Counted from the stretch's first letter, positions 1 to 9,187 are shown. The stretch is 64,000 nt of DNA from Falsarthrobacter nasiphocae (GCF_031456275.1 NZ_JAVDUI010000001.1:2004965-2068964); one strand, 5' to 3'. Notes: generated by a model not told the origin, from the sequence alone. Translations and numbers: made by a program.

Positions 1-937
1 CTACCACCTCCAGGTCCTGCGCCAGTTCGGTGCCGTCGTGGACAAGACCCCGGACGGCATCTTGATCACCGCGCCGAACGGCCTCAAGGGCGCCAAGCTC
101 GAGCTGCCGTACCCGTCTGTCGGCGCCACCGAGCAGGTCCTCCTGACGGCGACCCGCGCCGAGGGCATCACCGAGCTCAAGGGCGCGGCCGTGGAGCCGG
201 AGATCCTCGACCTCATCGCCGTGCTCCAGAAGATGGGTGCCATCATCACGGTCCAGACGGACCGCGTCATCCGCATCGAGGGCGTTCCCGCCCTGCGCGG
301 CTACAACCACCGCGCGCTCCCGGACCGCAACGAGTCCGCCTCGTGGGCCTCGGCCGCGCTCGTCACCCGCGGCGACATCTACGTCGAGGGTGCGGACCAG
401 CAGGACCTCACGGCCTTCCTCAATACCTTCCGGAAGGTCGGCGGAGAATTCGAGGTCGACGACGACGGCATCCGCTTTTACCACCCCGGCGGCGAGCTCA
501 ACCCGCTCGTGCTGGAGACGGACGTGCACCCGGGCTTCATGACGGACTGGCAGCAGCCGCTCGTCGTGGCGCTCACCCAGGCCGACGGCGTCTCGATCGT
601 CCACGAGACCGTCTACGAGAACCGGTTCGGCTTCACGGAGGCCCTGCGCCGCATGGGGGCCACGATCCAGGTCCACCGCGAGTGCCTCGGGTCCATCCCG
701 TGCCGCTTCGGCCAGCGCAACTTCCTCCACTCCGCCGTGATCTCCGGGCCCAGCAAGCTCTCGGGCGCGGACATCGACGTCCCGGACCTCCGCGGCGGCT
801 TCAGCCACCTCATCGCGGCGCTCGCCGCCGAGGGCACGTCCCGCGTCACGGGCATCGAGATCATCAACCGCGGCTACGAGCGGTTCGAGGAGAAGCTGCG
901 CGGACTCGGCGCGGACTTCGACGTCGAAGCACTCTGA
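1..937 (+). CDS. murA: UDP-N-acetylglucosamine 1-carboxyvinyltransferase, 3' part
   Basis: Cytoplasmic enzyme that transfers enolpyruvate from PEP to UDP-GlcNAc, the first committed step of peptidoglycan synthesis. The reading frame is open from base 2, so the gene is cut by the window edge; about 312 codons are visible. The visible part holds the C-terminal inside-out alpha/beta barrel features of the family: ALPDRNESASW, TDWQQPL and the late DVPDLRGGFSHLIAALAA segment. The loop with the catalytic cysteine lies upstream and cannot be checked. Position next to plsC, gpsA and ddl is the usual Micrococcales order. The call as MurA rather than the related AroA rests on these motifs and the neighbourhood. 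Confidence 0.95.
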   Translation, partial: YHLQVLRQFGAVVDKTPDGILITAPNGLKGAKLELPYPSVGATEQVLLTATRAEGITELKGAAVEPEILDLIAVLQKMGAIITVQTDRVIRIEGVPALRGYNHRALPDRNESASWASAALVTRGDIYVEGADQQDLTAFLNTFRKVGGEFEVDDDGIRFYHPGGELNPLVLETDVHPGFMTDWQQPLVVALTQADGVSIVHETVYENRFGFTEALRRMGATIQVHRECLGSIPCRFGQRNFLHSAVISGPSKLSGADIDVPDLRGGFSHLIAALAAEGTSRVTGIEIINRGYERFEEKLRGLGADFDVEAL

Positions 938-1027
938 CATGAGAGCATGGTTGGGCCGCTCCGGGACATCCGGGGCGGCCCGCCGCGTTCTCGGCGGGCA
1001 TGAACCTCTGAGAGAAGCGTGATCCCA

Positions 1028-1744
1028 GTGGCCACAGCGAACAGCGTCAAACGGACTATCCGCGGCACGGCCGCCGTCGTCATCCCGTTCCTCAAGGGCA
1101 CGTTCGACATCACGTGGAAGGGGCAGGAGCACCTGGCCGGGGAGGGCGGCGTCATCGTCGTCTCGAACCACGTGACGCAGGTGGACCCGCTCCTCGTGGG
1201 GCACTTCGTCTTGGACACTGGCCGGATGCCGCACTTCATGGCCAAGAAGTCCATGTTCGGGTGGCCCCTCGTCGGATGGATCATGCGCCGCTCAAACCAG
1301 GTTCCGGTCTTCCGCGGCACGCAGGACGCGGGGCGGGCCATCGACATCGCGCGCGAGATCGTCGCCGGCGGCGAGGCTCTCATTGTCTACCCGGAGGGCA
1401 CCCTGACGCGAGACCCGGGCCTGTGGCCCATGCGCGGCTACACCGGCGCGGCCCGCCTCGCCCTGGCCACGGGCGCGCCCGTGGTGCCCGTGGCCCACTG
1501 GGGGGACCAGATGGTCCTGCCGACGAGGGGCGGCACGAAGATCCCGAAGCGCTTCCGGCCTCCCGTGACGGTCCAGGCGGGGCCCGCCGTGGACCTCAGC
1601 GACCTGCGGGACCAGCCGATCACCAAGGCCACCCTCATGGAGGCTACCGAGCGCATCATGTCCGCGTTGACGGCACAGCTCGCGGACATCCGCGGTGAGG
1701 CCCCGCCCGCTGTGCGCTTCGACCCGAGGAAGGCCGCCTCGTGA
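1028..1744 (+). CDS. plsC: 1-acyl-sn-glycerol-3-phosphate acyltransferase
   Basis: Membrane-associated acyltransferase that makes phosphatidic acid from lysophosphatidic acid in phospholipid synthesis. The acyltransferase motif NHVTQVD (H-x4-D) is at residues 47-53 and the substrate motif YPEGT at 121-125; total length is 238 residues, normal for the family. An in-frame GTG at 1019 also exists, but the purine-rich AGAGAAG at 1011-1017 would abut it, whereas it sits 10 nt before the GTG at 1028, so the latter start is preferred. The stop overlaps the gpsA start by 4 nt, which suggests translational coupling of two steps of glycerolipid synthesis. Confidence 0.92.
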   Translation: MATANSVKRTIRGTAAVVIPFLKGTFDITWKGQEHLAGEGGVIVVSNHVTQVDPLLVGHFVLDTGRMPHFMAKKSMFGWPLVGWIMRRSNQVPVFRGTQDAGRAIDIAREIVAGGEALIVYPEGTLTRDPGLWPMRGYTGAARLALATGAPVVPVAHWGDQMVLPTRGGTKIPKRFRPPVTVQAGPAVDLSDLRDQPITKATLMEATERIMSALTAQLADIRGEAPPAVRFDPRKAAS

Positions 1745-2751
1745 CCCGCGTCGCCATCCTCGGCAGCGGCTCCTGGGGCACCGCCTTCGGCAAGATCCTG
1801 ACCGACGCCCGCGAGGACACCCTCGTCACCCTGTGGGCGCGGCGCGAGACCGTCGCGGCCGAGATCAACGAGCGCCACCTCAACCGGGAGTACTTCCCGG
1901 ACGTGGAGCTCTCCGAGCGCATGACGGCCACGACCGATCCGGCGGCGGCCGTCCGGGGCGCCAGCGTCGTCGTCGTCGCCGTGCCCTCCCAGTCCGCCCG
2001 CGCGCTCATGGAGCGCGTCGCCGGCGCGCTCGAGCCCGATGCCATCGTGGTCTCCCTCATGAAGGGCCTGGAGCGGGGGACGCACCTGCGGATGTCCCAG
2101 GTCCTCGCGGAGTCGCTCGGACTGTCCCCTGAGCGGATCGCCGTCGTGTCCGGGCCCAACCTGGCCCGCGAGATCGTGGACCGCCAGCCCACCGCCTCCG
2201 TCGTGGCCGCCGCCAACCCCCTCGTGGCCGCGCGGATCGCCGAACTGTGCACGGCCCCCTATTTCCGGCCCTACACCAACACGGACGTCGTCGGCGTCGA
2301 GGTCGGCGGGGTCGTCAAGAACATCATCGCTGTGGCTGTGGGGATGTGCGACGGGCTCGGCGTGGGGGACAACTCCAAGGCCTCGATCATGACGCGCGGC
2401 CTCGCCGAGACCATGCGCCTCGCCCTCGCCCTCGGCGGGCTCGGCCCCACGCTGGCCGGCCTCGCTGGGATGGGCGATCTCGTGGCCACATGCTCCTCGC
2501 GGCTGTCCCGCAACAACACGGCCGGACGGCTTCTGGCCGAGGGGCTGACGCCGGACGAGGTGGCCGAGCGGATGTCGCAGGTCGCCGAAGGCGTGAAGTC
2601 GGCGGCCGCCGTGGCAGAATTGGCGGCTCAATACGATGTGCGGATGCCCATCACCCAGGCCGTCGTCGACGTCGTGGAAGGACGTCTCGCGGTGAACGAC
2701 ATGGGCGCACGGCTCATGGGACGAGACTTGACGTCGGAAGGCGAGCTGTGA
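1741..2751 (+). CDS. gpsA: Glycerol-3-phosphate dehydrogenase [NAD(P)+]
   Basis: Reduces dihydroxyacetone phosphate to sn-glycerol-3-phosphate, the backbone for phospholipids. The N-terminal Rossmann motif GSGSWGTAF lies at residues 8-16, followed by the family segments VSGPNLAREI and GVVKNIIAVAVGMCDGL (substrate-binding lysine region) and a C-terminal helical domain. Length (336 residues) is standard. The GTG start overlaps the plsC stop, and the gene's own stop overlaps the ddl start, so plsC-gpsA-ddl appears to be one transcription unit with coupled translation. Confidence 0.97.
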   Translation: MTRVAILGSGSWGTAFGKILTDAREDTLVTLWARRETVAAEINERHLNREYFPDVELSERMTATTDPAAAVRGASVVVVAVPSQSARALMERVAGALEPDAIVVSLMKGLERGTHLRMSQVLAESLGLSPERIAVVSGPNLAREIVDRQPTASVVAAANPLVAARIAELCTAPYFRPYTNTDVVGVEVGGVVKNIIAVAVGMCDGLGVGDNSKASIMTRGLAETMRLALALGGLGPTLAGLAGMGDLVATCSSRLSRNNTAGRLLAEGLTPDEVAERMSQVAEGVKSAAAVAELAAQYDVRMPITQAVVDVVEGRLAVNDMGARLMGRDLTSEGEL

Positions 2752-3893
2752 CCCAGAACCCCCACGAATCCTCGCAGGCCGGAGACCGCCGGACCGTCCT
2801 CGTCCTCTTCGGCGGCGTCTCGAGCGAGCACTCCGTCTCCTGCGTCAGCGCCGTGAGCGTCCTCCGGGCCATCGACCGCTCTCGGTTCGACGTCCTCGCC
2901 GTCGGCATCACGCGCAGCGGCGAGTGGACGCTCGTGGACGCGGAGGGGCTCGACTACAGCTTCGCGCCCGGCGCGCCCCTGCCTGAAGTCCGGCCTGGGG
3001 AGGACCGCGTGGCGTTCTCGCCCGTGGCGGGCAGCCGCGAGCTGCTCCTCATGCGGGACGGGGCGTACTCCTCGCTCGGCGTCGTCGACGTCGTCTTCCC
3101 GATCCTCCACGGACCGTGGGGCGAGGACGGCACCGTCCAGGGGCTCCTTGAGCTCGTCGGCGTGCCGTATGCCGGCGCGGGCGTGCTGACGTCGGCCGCG
3201 GGCATGGACAAGGACTTCATGAAGCGCCTCTTCCTCGGCGCCGGGCTCGAGGTGGGGCCGTACGCGGTCATCACGGACAAGGCGTGGCGGAGGGACCCTG
3301 AGGCGGCCATAGCCGGCCTGGAGGGCCTTGAGTACCCGCTCTTCGTCAAGCCGGCCCGCGCCGGCTCCTCCCAGGGCATCACGCGCGTCGAGGACGCGGG
3401 CGGCCTCCGCGCCGCCATCGAGGAGGCCCGGAACCACGATCCGAAGGTCGTCGTCGAGCAGGGCATCCGCGGGCGCGAGATCGAGGTCGCCGTCCTCGGC
3501 GGCCGCGGCACCGAGCCCACGCGGGCGAGCCTGCCCGGCGAGATCGCCGTGGACGAGGCCGGAGCCCACAACTTCTACGACTTCGCCGCGAAGTACATTG
3601 AGAACGACGCCGCCCGCCTCTCCTGCCCGGCGGAGATGCCGGTGGAGGCGGTCGAGGCCGTGCGGGCCCTGGCCATCGAGGCCTTCGACGCGCTCGACGG
3701 CGAGGGCCTGTCCCGCGTGGACTTCTTCCTCACGGAGGACGGCCGGTTCGTCATCAATGAGATCAACACGATGCCCGGGTTCACCCCGATCAGCATGTAC
3801 CCGGCCCTCTGGGGACGTACGGGACTCACCTACCCGGAGCTCGTCTCCGAGCTGCTGGACCTCGCCCTCTCGCGGCCCGTCGGCCTCCGCTGA
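2748..3893 (+). CDS. ddl: D-alanine--D-alanine ligase
   Basis: ATP-grasp ligase joining two D-alanines for the peptidoglycan pentapeptide. The 381-residue protein shows the N-terminal FGGVSSEHSVS motif (about residues 21-31), the ATP-grasp KPARAGSSQGI segment, and the C-terminal EINTMPGFTPISMYP metal- and substrate-binding motif. The GTG at 2748 overlaps the gpsA stop; the same frame is open far upstream inside gpsA, but the conserved protein begins here. With murA upstream it forms a wall-precursor cluster interleaved with lipid genes. Confidence 0.95.
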   Translation: MTQNPHESSQAGDRRTVLVLFGGVSSEHSVSCVSAVSVLRAIDRSRFDVLAVGITRSGEWTLVDAEGLDYSFAPGAPLPEVRPGEDRVAFSPVAGSRELLLMRDGAYSSLGVVDVVFPILHGPWGEDGTVQGLLELVGVPYAGAGVLTSAAGMDKDFMKRLFLGAGLEVGPYAVITDKAWRRDPEAAIAGLEGLEYPLFVKPARAGSSQGITRVEDAGGLRAAIEEARNHDPKVVVEQGIRGREIEVAVLGGRGTEPTRASLPGEIAVDEAGAHNFYDFAAKYIENDAARLSCPAEMPVEAVEAVRALAIEAFDALDGEGLSRVDFFLTEDGRFVINEINTMPGFTPISMYPALWGRTGLTYPELVSELLDLALSRPVGLR

Positions 3894-3911
3894 CACCTTC
3901 GGGCGCTGCCC

Positions 3912-4370
3912 CTACTGGCAGGAGCGCTTCTTCTCCAGCGCGCCCGCGGCCGCGCTCAGGGTGGGCAGGACATCCGAGGAGGGCATCGTGTCCGCGTTGA
4001 AGACCACTTCGAGGGTGGGCTCGGTTCCGTAGGTCGTGGCCCGCCACGTGTGGGACGGCGACTGCCCTGGGTGCTGCTCCTCCACGACAAGCCAGTCCAC
4101 CCCGTCCACCGCGAGGCACTTCTGGCTCGTGGGCCCGGGCGCGTCCACGCCGCACCGAACGACAATGTCCGCGGGGTCCCCGTACGCCGTGTTGCCCTGT
4201 GAGGTCGTGTCCCGCCGGTCGCGCCCGGAGATCGTCTCGGGGGTCTTGAGCATCGCGCTCGCACAGAGGGGATTGTTGGCCGCAGGCGCCGCCGTCGTGA
4301 CGACAGCGGAGGCGCACCCCGTCAGGGGCAGCGCGGCGAGGAGGGCGAGGGTGACGTGTCGGAGTCTCAT
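3912..4370 (-). CDS. DUF3515 family lipoprotein
   Basis: Predicted exported lipoprotein of 152 residues: the N-terminus has a positively charged start, a hydrophobic stretch and the lipobox LTGC (Cys near residue 19). The mature part has several cysteines (CASAM, VVRCGVD, QKCLAV, RSCQ end), consistent with disulfides outside the membrane. It resembles the actinobacterial DUF3515 family, whose role is not known. Its ATG overlaps the stop of the LCP gene upstream (ATGA-type overlap), so the two are probably co-translated and may both act at the envelope. Family assignment is from recall of the pattern; function is open. Confidence 0.75.
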   Translation of the reverse strand: MRLRHVTLALLAALPLTGCASAVVTTAAPAANNPLCASAMLKTPETISGRDRRDTTSQGNTAYGDPADIVVRCGVDAPGPTSQKCLAVDGVDWLVVEEQHPGQSPSHTWRATTYGTEPTLEVVFNADTMPSSDVLPTLSAAAGALEKKRSCQ

Positions 4371-5428
4371 GGCTTCTCGTGGTTGTCGGACGTGGTGAGC
4401 CAGGCTGCCACTTTATCGTCCTTGAGGGCCGTCCGCAGGGAGGCGAGGCCCTTCTCGTCCACGAGGACGATCGACTGCCCGTCCTTGGACCAGCCGGTGC
4501 CAGCCGTGGGCATGGTCGCGAACTTCACGTCGCCGGCGCGCACGTTCCGCAGCTCGAACCCGAGGCGGCTGATCGTGGCGAAGTCGAACTGCGGGTCATG
4601 GGAGACGTACGGGCTCGTCAGGTCCGTGATGTCCTTGATCTTGCTCGGGCTGGAGAGCGTCTCCTTGGACATGAGCTTCTTCAGGATGGCGCTCATGACG
4701 GCGTGCTGGTTGCGCACGCGCTGGTAGTCGCCGTCGGCATACGCGTAGCGCTCCCGGCTGAAGGCGAGGGCGAGCCTGCCGTCCATGTGAGTCATGCCCG
4801 GCTTGAGGACGGTGCCGTCCAGGTGGGAGAGCGTGGTCTCCTTCTCCACGTAGACGTCGAGGCCGCCCATCGCATTGCCGAGGGCCTCGAAGGAGGCCAT
4901 GTCGATCTCCGCGACATGGTCGATCCGCGTCTGGAGGAGCTGCTCGAGCGTCTGGACCTCGAGCTTGTATCCGCCGAGCGCGTAGCCGGCGTTGACCTTG
5001 TTCTCCCCGTGGCCCGGGATGGGGACCCAGAGGTCGCGCATGACGCTGATGACGCTGACGTGCTTGCGGTCCGCCGAGATGTTGACGAGCATGATCGAGT
5101 CGCTGCGCTGGTCCGCGCCGCCGCCTGGCACGGCGACCTTGGGGTCAACGGGCGTGGGGCGCTTGTCGGAGCCGAGGAGGAGGATGTTCGTGGACCCGTC
5201 CGCGGACTTCGGGGGGCGTGAGGACTCGTCGGGGAAGACGTTCTCTATGACGCTGGACTTGGACTCAAAGGAGTTCTTCAGGCCGTTGAGCCAGACCGCG
5301 GCGACGCCCACGAGGATCGCGATGATGAGCCCGAGGGCGCCGAGGGTGATCCAGACGCCGCGGCGACGGCGACGGGGCTTGGCGGCCCGGCGGGCGGTCG
5401 GGCGGGGCGAGTCGAGGTTCTCTGGCAT
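4367..5428 (-). CDS. LytR-CpsA-Psr (LCP) family cell-wall glycopolymer ligase
   Basis: Membrane-anchored enzyme family that attaches anionic or neutral glycopolymers to peptidoglycan. The 353-residue protein has a basic cytoplasmic N-terminus (RRRRRG), one membrane segment (WITLGALGLIIAILVGVAAVW) and an extracellular LCP domain with NILLLGSDKR, RSDSIMLVNI (conserved arginine), SVMRDLWVPIPG and NAGYALGG, then LAFSRERYAYADGDYQRVRNQ. A GTG nine codons upstream is possible, but AGGAAACGGA upstream of the ATG favours this start. The downstream DUF3515 lipoprotein overlaps it by 4 nt. Which polymer is attached cannot be told. Confidence 0.9.
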   Translation of the reverse strand: MPENLDSPRPTARRAAKPRRRRRGVWITLGALGLIIAILVGVAAVWLNGLKNSFESKSSVIENVFPDESSRPPKSADGSTNILLLGSDKRPTPVDPKVAVPGGGADQRSDSIMLVNISADRKHVSVISVMRDLWVPIPGHGENKVNAGYALGGYKLEVQTLEQLLQTRIDHVAEIDMASFEALGNAMGGLDVYVEKETTLSHLDGTVLKPGMTHMDGRLALAFSRERYAYADGDYQRVRNQHAVMSAILKKLMSKETLSSPSKIKDITDLTSPYVSHDPQFDFATISRLGFELRNVRAGDVKFATMPTAGTGWSKDGQSIVLVDEKGLASLRTALKDDKVAAWLTTSDNHEKP

Positions 5429-5563
5429 GGGGTGGATCCGTTTCCTGTGGTTCACGGGGAGGCCCTCGCCGCGGCCCCCGGGGACGGCGCGGGGACGTGC
5501 GCCCGCGCGGGTCGTTCGGAGTGAGCGACGTGGGGGACTGCCTCCCGCAGGTCATCTCGAAAG

Positions 5564-5569
5564 AATGTA
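5564..5569 (-). promoter_or_regulatory. -10 box for the LCP gene
   Basis: On the minus strand the hexamer TACATT matches the actinobacterial TAnnnT -10 pattern; GTCAAT lies 16 nt further upstream as a weak -35. It would give a leader of about 130 nt before the LCP start. Confidence 0.4.
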
Positions 5570-5586
5570 GCAAGTTATTCTGACGA

Positions 5587-5618
5587 TTGACTGGAGTCGG
5601 TGCTCCTCCTGATAGGTT
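5587..5618 (+). promoter_or_regulatory. Promoter for the DhaL-domain gene
   Basis: TTGACT at 5587-5592 and TAGGTT at 5613-5618 are separated by 20 nt (18 nt if GATAGG is taken as the -10). It lies about 50 nt before the start at 5668, back to back with the LCP promoter. Confidence 0.45.
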
Positions 5619-5667
5619 CGGTGTGAGTGCGCCCGCCGCTGGGCGTCGTCAGGAGAGGGAGGCTCGA

Positions 5668-6756
5668 ATGGATCGCTCGGCGGACGGTCTTCGCTCGCTG
5701 CCGGGGCCTCGGCACGTTGACGCGTGGCTCGTGGAGAGCGCTCGCTGGCTCGAGCGCTTCGAGTCGCTCATCAACCACATCAACGTCTTTCCCGTTGCGG
5801 ACCGGGACACCGGCTCCAACCTCTTGGCCACGGTGCGCGCCTGCGTCGAGCCCCTCGCCTCCGCGGTCGCCCGTGCCTCCTCGGCCGACGACGGCGGGCT
5901 GGCGCCGGATCGAGCCCCGTCCCAGGCGCCTGAGCCCGCCCGCGCCCCGGCCGCTCCCGCCCCCACAGACCCGGAGACGTGGGGCAGCCGCCTGCAGATC
6001 GCGGCCCAGGCCGCGGGCCGGCGGGCGCTCGGCAACTCGGGCACCGTGCTCGTGGTCCTCCTGGCGAGCCTGGCCCACCACCTCGAGGGCGTCCGCCGCC
6101 TCGACGCCCCGTCCTGGTCTGCGGCCGTCACCGCGGCCGAGGTCCGTGCCGCGAGCGCCGTCTCCGAGCGCGCCCCAGCGAGCGTCTTCGACATTCTGAC
6201 GGCCATGGCGGCCGTTCCCGCCCCCGAGGGCGGCAGCGTCCGGTCCCTGCTCAGCCTCGTGGAGGCGCAGGCGGACGCGGCTCGCCGCGCGGTCGCGGCC
6301 ACGCTCAACGGCTCGGAGGCTCTGGCTCGCTTCGGCGTGATCGACGCCGGGGCCGCCGGTCTCCTCGTCGTCATCGAGGCGCTCCGCTCTGTCCTCACGG
6401 GCGAGCCGTTCCGCGAGGACGCCGTCCGTTCCCTTCCGGGGCTTGAGACGAGCGAGCAGAGCGTGGTCGAGGCCCGCGGATCGTCGTGTCCCACTGGTGG
6501 GGAGTCTGGTGTGGAGGTGGTCTGCACGGTCGTGGCCACGCCCCTTGACATGGCGATGGCCCGCGCCGCTCTCGACGAGGCGGCCGAGAGCGTCATGGTC
6601 TCGCCCCTGGACCGCGCGGATGCCGCGGGCATGGATCCGTTGCTGTGGCGGGTGCATGCCCATGCCGACGCCCCCGAGACGATTCTCGACATCGTTGCGG
6701 AGGCCGGCGCGCCGGGGGACGTGACGATCTCGAGCCTCGAGGACCCGGAGCGGTGA
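5668..6756 (+). CDS. DAK2/DhaL-domain protein, short FakA-like
   Basis: Contains the nucleotide-binding DhaL domain of dihydroxyacetone kinases and fatty acid kinase FakA. Residues 39-51 read NVFPVADRDTGSN, equivalent to the metal-ADP motif NVFPVPDGDTGTN, with both aspartates (45, 47) kept; GNSGTV at 122-126 is the second conserved loop. An Ala/Pro-rich insert occupies about residues 70-104. At 362 residues it is much shorter than FakA (around 550), so the C-terminal half is missing or reduced. The ATG is chosen because AGGAGAGGGA precedes it by 7 nt. It overlaps recG by 4 nt, a linkage common in actinobacteria. A role with a FakB-type fatty-acid-binding partner is inference. Confidence 0.82.
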   Translation: MDRSADGLRSLPGPRHVDAWLVESARWLERFESLINHINVFPVADRDTGSNLLATVRACVEPLASAVARASSADDGGLAPDRAPSQAPEPARAPAAPAPTDPETWGSRLQIAAQAAGRRALGNSGTVLVVLLASLAHHLEGVRRLDAPSWSAAVTAAEVRAASAVSERAPASVFDILTAMAAVPAPEGGSVRSLLSLVEAQADAARRAVAATLNGSEALARFGVIDAGAAGLLVVIEALRSVLTGEPFREDAVRSLPGLETSEQSVVEARGSSCPTGGESGVEVVCTVVATPLDMAMARAALDEAAESVMVSPLDRADAAGMDPLLWRVHAHADAPETILDIVAEAGAPGDVTISSLEDPER

Positions 6757-9083
6757 GCGCTGGGCTGGACCGCCCGCTCAAGGAGATCCTCGGCGCCCGC
6801 ATGGCGTCCGCGGTGGAGAAGGAGATCGGCGCGAGCACGGCCGGCGAGCTGCTGGACTGGCTCCCCCGCAGCTATGTGGCCCTGGGGGAGCGCTCGAGTC
6901 TCACGGAGCTGCCCGTGGACGCGGACGTCTCGTTCGTCGCCGAGATCGTCGCGGTGTCCTCGCGGCGCCTGCACACGCGCAAGGGGAGCATCACGGAGGT
7001 CGTCGTCACGGACGGCGAGACCGAGCTCGCGTTCTCCCTCTTCGGACACCACCGTGCGCACAGCGGCCTGGAGGTCGGGGCGCTGGGCCTTCTCAGCGGC
7101 AAGACCTCGCTGTACCAGGGGCGGATCACGCTCAAGAGCCCCAAGTTCGCCGCGCTCAGCTCGGAGGAGGAGGCGGAGCGTCTCGGGGCCGTCCCCATCT
7201 ATCCGGCGACGTCCGGGCTGACGAGCCACGCCATCGAGCGCGCCGTGGCCCTCGTCCTCGCGAGCCTCGGCATGCCGGACGTCTTCGGGGATGAGGGTCC
7301 CGAGCGTGACCTCCCGGGCAGCGGGGCCCGGGAGGGCTCGGTCGCAGACGCCGGCCTCCCCGCCGTCGACGGGCTCGGGACAGCCGTCGAGGACCCCCTT
7401 CCCGCGGACGTCCGCGAGCGCCAGGGGCTCGTCGGCCTCGCAGAGGCGTACCTGCGTGTCCACCGGCCCCGTGTGCCCGAGGACGCGGCGCCAGGCCGCG
7501 CGCGCCTGCGCTGGCAGGAGGCCTTCGTCCTCCAGACGGCCCTCGCGCAGCGCCGCCACGCGGCGAGCACCCGCTTGGCCGTGCCGCGTCCCCCGGTCCC
7601 CGGTGGTCTCCTCGAGCGGTTCGACGCCGCGCTGCCCTTCAGCCTGACCCCCGGCCAGGCAGCGGCGGGCGCGCGCATCGCCGAGGCGCTGGCTGGCTCG
7701 AGCCCGCTCAACGCCCTCCTCCAGGGGGAGGTCGGCTCGGGCAAGACGGTTGTGGCCCTGCGCGCCATGCTCCATGTTGTGGACGCGGGCGGCCAGGCCG
7801 TCTTCCTCGCCCCCACGGAGGTCCTCGCCTCCCAGCACGCCGCGAGCATCCGGTCCCTCCTGGGCCCCCTCTCTGAGGAGGGCACGGTCTTTGACGCGGG
7901 CGACGGCGGCGTGCGCGTGGTGTGCGTGACCGGCTCCATGCCCACCGCGGCGCGCCGCGAGGCCCTTCTCCAGGCGGCCTCCGGCAGCGCTGGCATCGTC
8001 GTCGGCACCCACGCACTCCTCTCGGAGGGGGTGACGTTCGCGGAGCTCGGCCTCGTCGTCGTGGATGAGCAGCACCGGTTCGGCGTGAAGCAGCGCGACG
8101 CGCTGCGCCAGAGCGCCGAGCACCCGCCGCACATGCTCGTCATGACGGCCACGCCCATTCCGCGCTCGGTCGCCATGAGTGTCTTCGGGGACCTGGAGAT
8201 CCTCACCCTTGAGGGCCTGCCGTCGGGGCGCTCTCCCATCGCCACGCACGTCGTCCCTCTCGCCGAGCACCCCGCGTGGGAGGGGCGCATCTGGTCCCGG
8301 GCCCGGGAGGAGCTGGACCGGGGGCGGCAGGTCTTCGTCGTTGCGCCGCGGATCGGCGGGGACGACACGGACGGCACGGGCTCAGCGGGCTCACCGGGCC
8401 GAGCGGGTCACACGGCGGGCGGGCGCGGGTCGTCCGGCAGGGGCGCGAACGCCGACGAGGCCGAGACCGGCTCCACCAGCGTCGAGGAGACCGCCGCCTG
8501 GCTCGAGGCCGAGCGCGTCCTCGGCCCGCACCGCGTGGGGATGCTCCACGGCGCCCAGCACCCCGAGGACAAGGCCGAGGCCATGCGAGCGTTCGCCTCA
8601 GGCGAGGTCGGGGCGCTCGTCGCGACGACGGTCGTCGAGGTGGGCGTCGACGTCCCCAACGCGACCCTCATGATCATTCTCGACGCCGAGCGGTTCGGCA
8701 TCTCGCAGCTCCACCAGCTCCGGGGCCGAGTCGGCCGAGGCCAGCACGGCGGCACCTGCCTCCTCGTCACGCGCCTCGAGCCCGGACACCCCAGCCGGGA
8801 GCGCCTCGAGGCCGTGGCGGCGACCACGGACGGGTTCGCGCTCGCGGAGGCGGACGTGCGGCTGCGGCGCGAGGGCGACATCCTCGGCACGGCCCAGTCC
8901 GGGACGCGCCGCACGCTGAGACTCCTGTCCTTGGGGCGGGACGGCGCCATCATCGCGGCGGCGCGGGACGAGGCCGTGCGGCTCGTGGGCGAGGACCCGG
9001 AGCTGTCCGAGGCGCCGGGGCTCGCACGCCTCATCTCCGAGCGCCTCGGGGAGGAGCGGGCCGCGTTCCTCGACCGCGGGTAG
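6753..9083 (+). CDS. recG: ATP-dependent DNA helicase RecG
   Basis: Monomeric helicase that regresses stalled forks and processes branched intermediates. The 776-residue protein has the N-terminal wedge region, Walker A GEVGSGKT near residue 325, DEQHRFG (motif II, DEQH box) near 438, TATPIPRS (motif III) and the C-terminal QLRGRVGRG motif VI. It is longer than usual because of low-complexity inserts, one near residues 180-215 and a Gly/Ser-rich one near 534-580 in the second helicase lobe. The GTG start overlaps the preceding gene's stop. Helicase motifs are intact, so it is probably functional. Confidence 0.97.
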   Translation: MSAGLDRPLKEILGARMASAVEKEIGASTAGELLDWLPRSYVALGERSSLTELPVDADVSFVAEIVAVSSRRLHTRKGSITEVVVTDGETELAFSLFGHHRAHSGLEVGALGLLSGKTSLYQGRITLKSPKFAALSSEEEAERLGAVPIYPATSGLTSHAIERAVALVLASLGMPDVFGDEGPERDLPGSGAREGSVADAGLPAVDGLGTAVEDPLPADVRERQGLVGLAEAYLRVHRPRVPEDAAPGRARLRWQEAFVLQTALAQRRHAASTRLAVPRPPVPGGLLERFDAALPFSLTPGQAAAGARIAEALAGSSPLNALLQGEVGSGKTVVALRAMLHVVDAGGQAVFLAPTEVLASQHAASIRSLLGPLSEEGTVFDAGDGGVRVVCVTGSMPTAARREALLQAASGSAGIVVGTHALLSEGVTFAELGLVVVDEQHRFGVKQRDALRQSAEHPPHMLVMTATPIPRSVAMSVFGDLEILTLEGLPSGRSPIATHVVPLAEHPAWEGRIWSRAREELDRGRQVFVVAPRIGGDDTDGTGSAGSPGRAGHTAGGRGSSGRGANADEAETGSTSVEETAAWLEAERVLGPHRVGMLHGAQHPEDKAEAMRAFASGEVGALVATTVVEVGVDVPNATLMIILDAERFGISQLHQLRGRVGRGQHGGTCLLVTRLEPGHPSRERLEAVAATTDGFALAEADVRLRREGDILGTAQSGTRRTLRLLSLGRDGAIIAAARDEAVRLVGEDPELSEAPGLARLISERLGEERAAFLDRG

Positions 9084-9187
9084 CGCTCCCGGAGGCCGGC
9101 CCCGGCAGCCCGGCCCAGGGTGGCCCGGCACCGCTCCTTCGCGCCGTCTCCCGCACCGCCCCTCGCGACGTCCCGGGCCCCGGCCCG

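Noticed and set aside
2247-2747. Upstream extension of ddl inside gpsA
   Set aside because: That part reads as Arg/Gly/Ala-rich out-of-frame sequence of gpsA; conserved Ddl begins at GTG 2748.
5649-8270. An 873-codon open frame opposite the DhaL and recG genes
   Set aside because: Same shadow effect; the protein on the other strand has complete helicase motifs.
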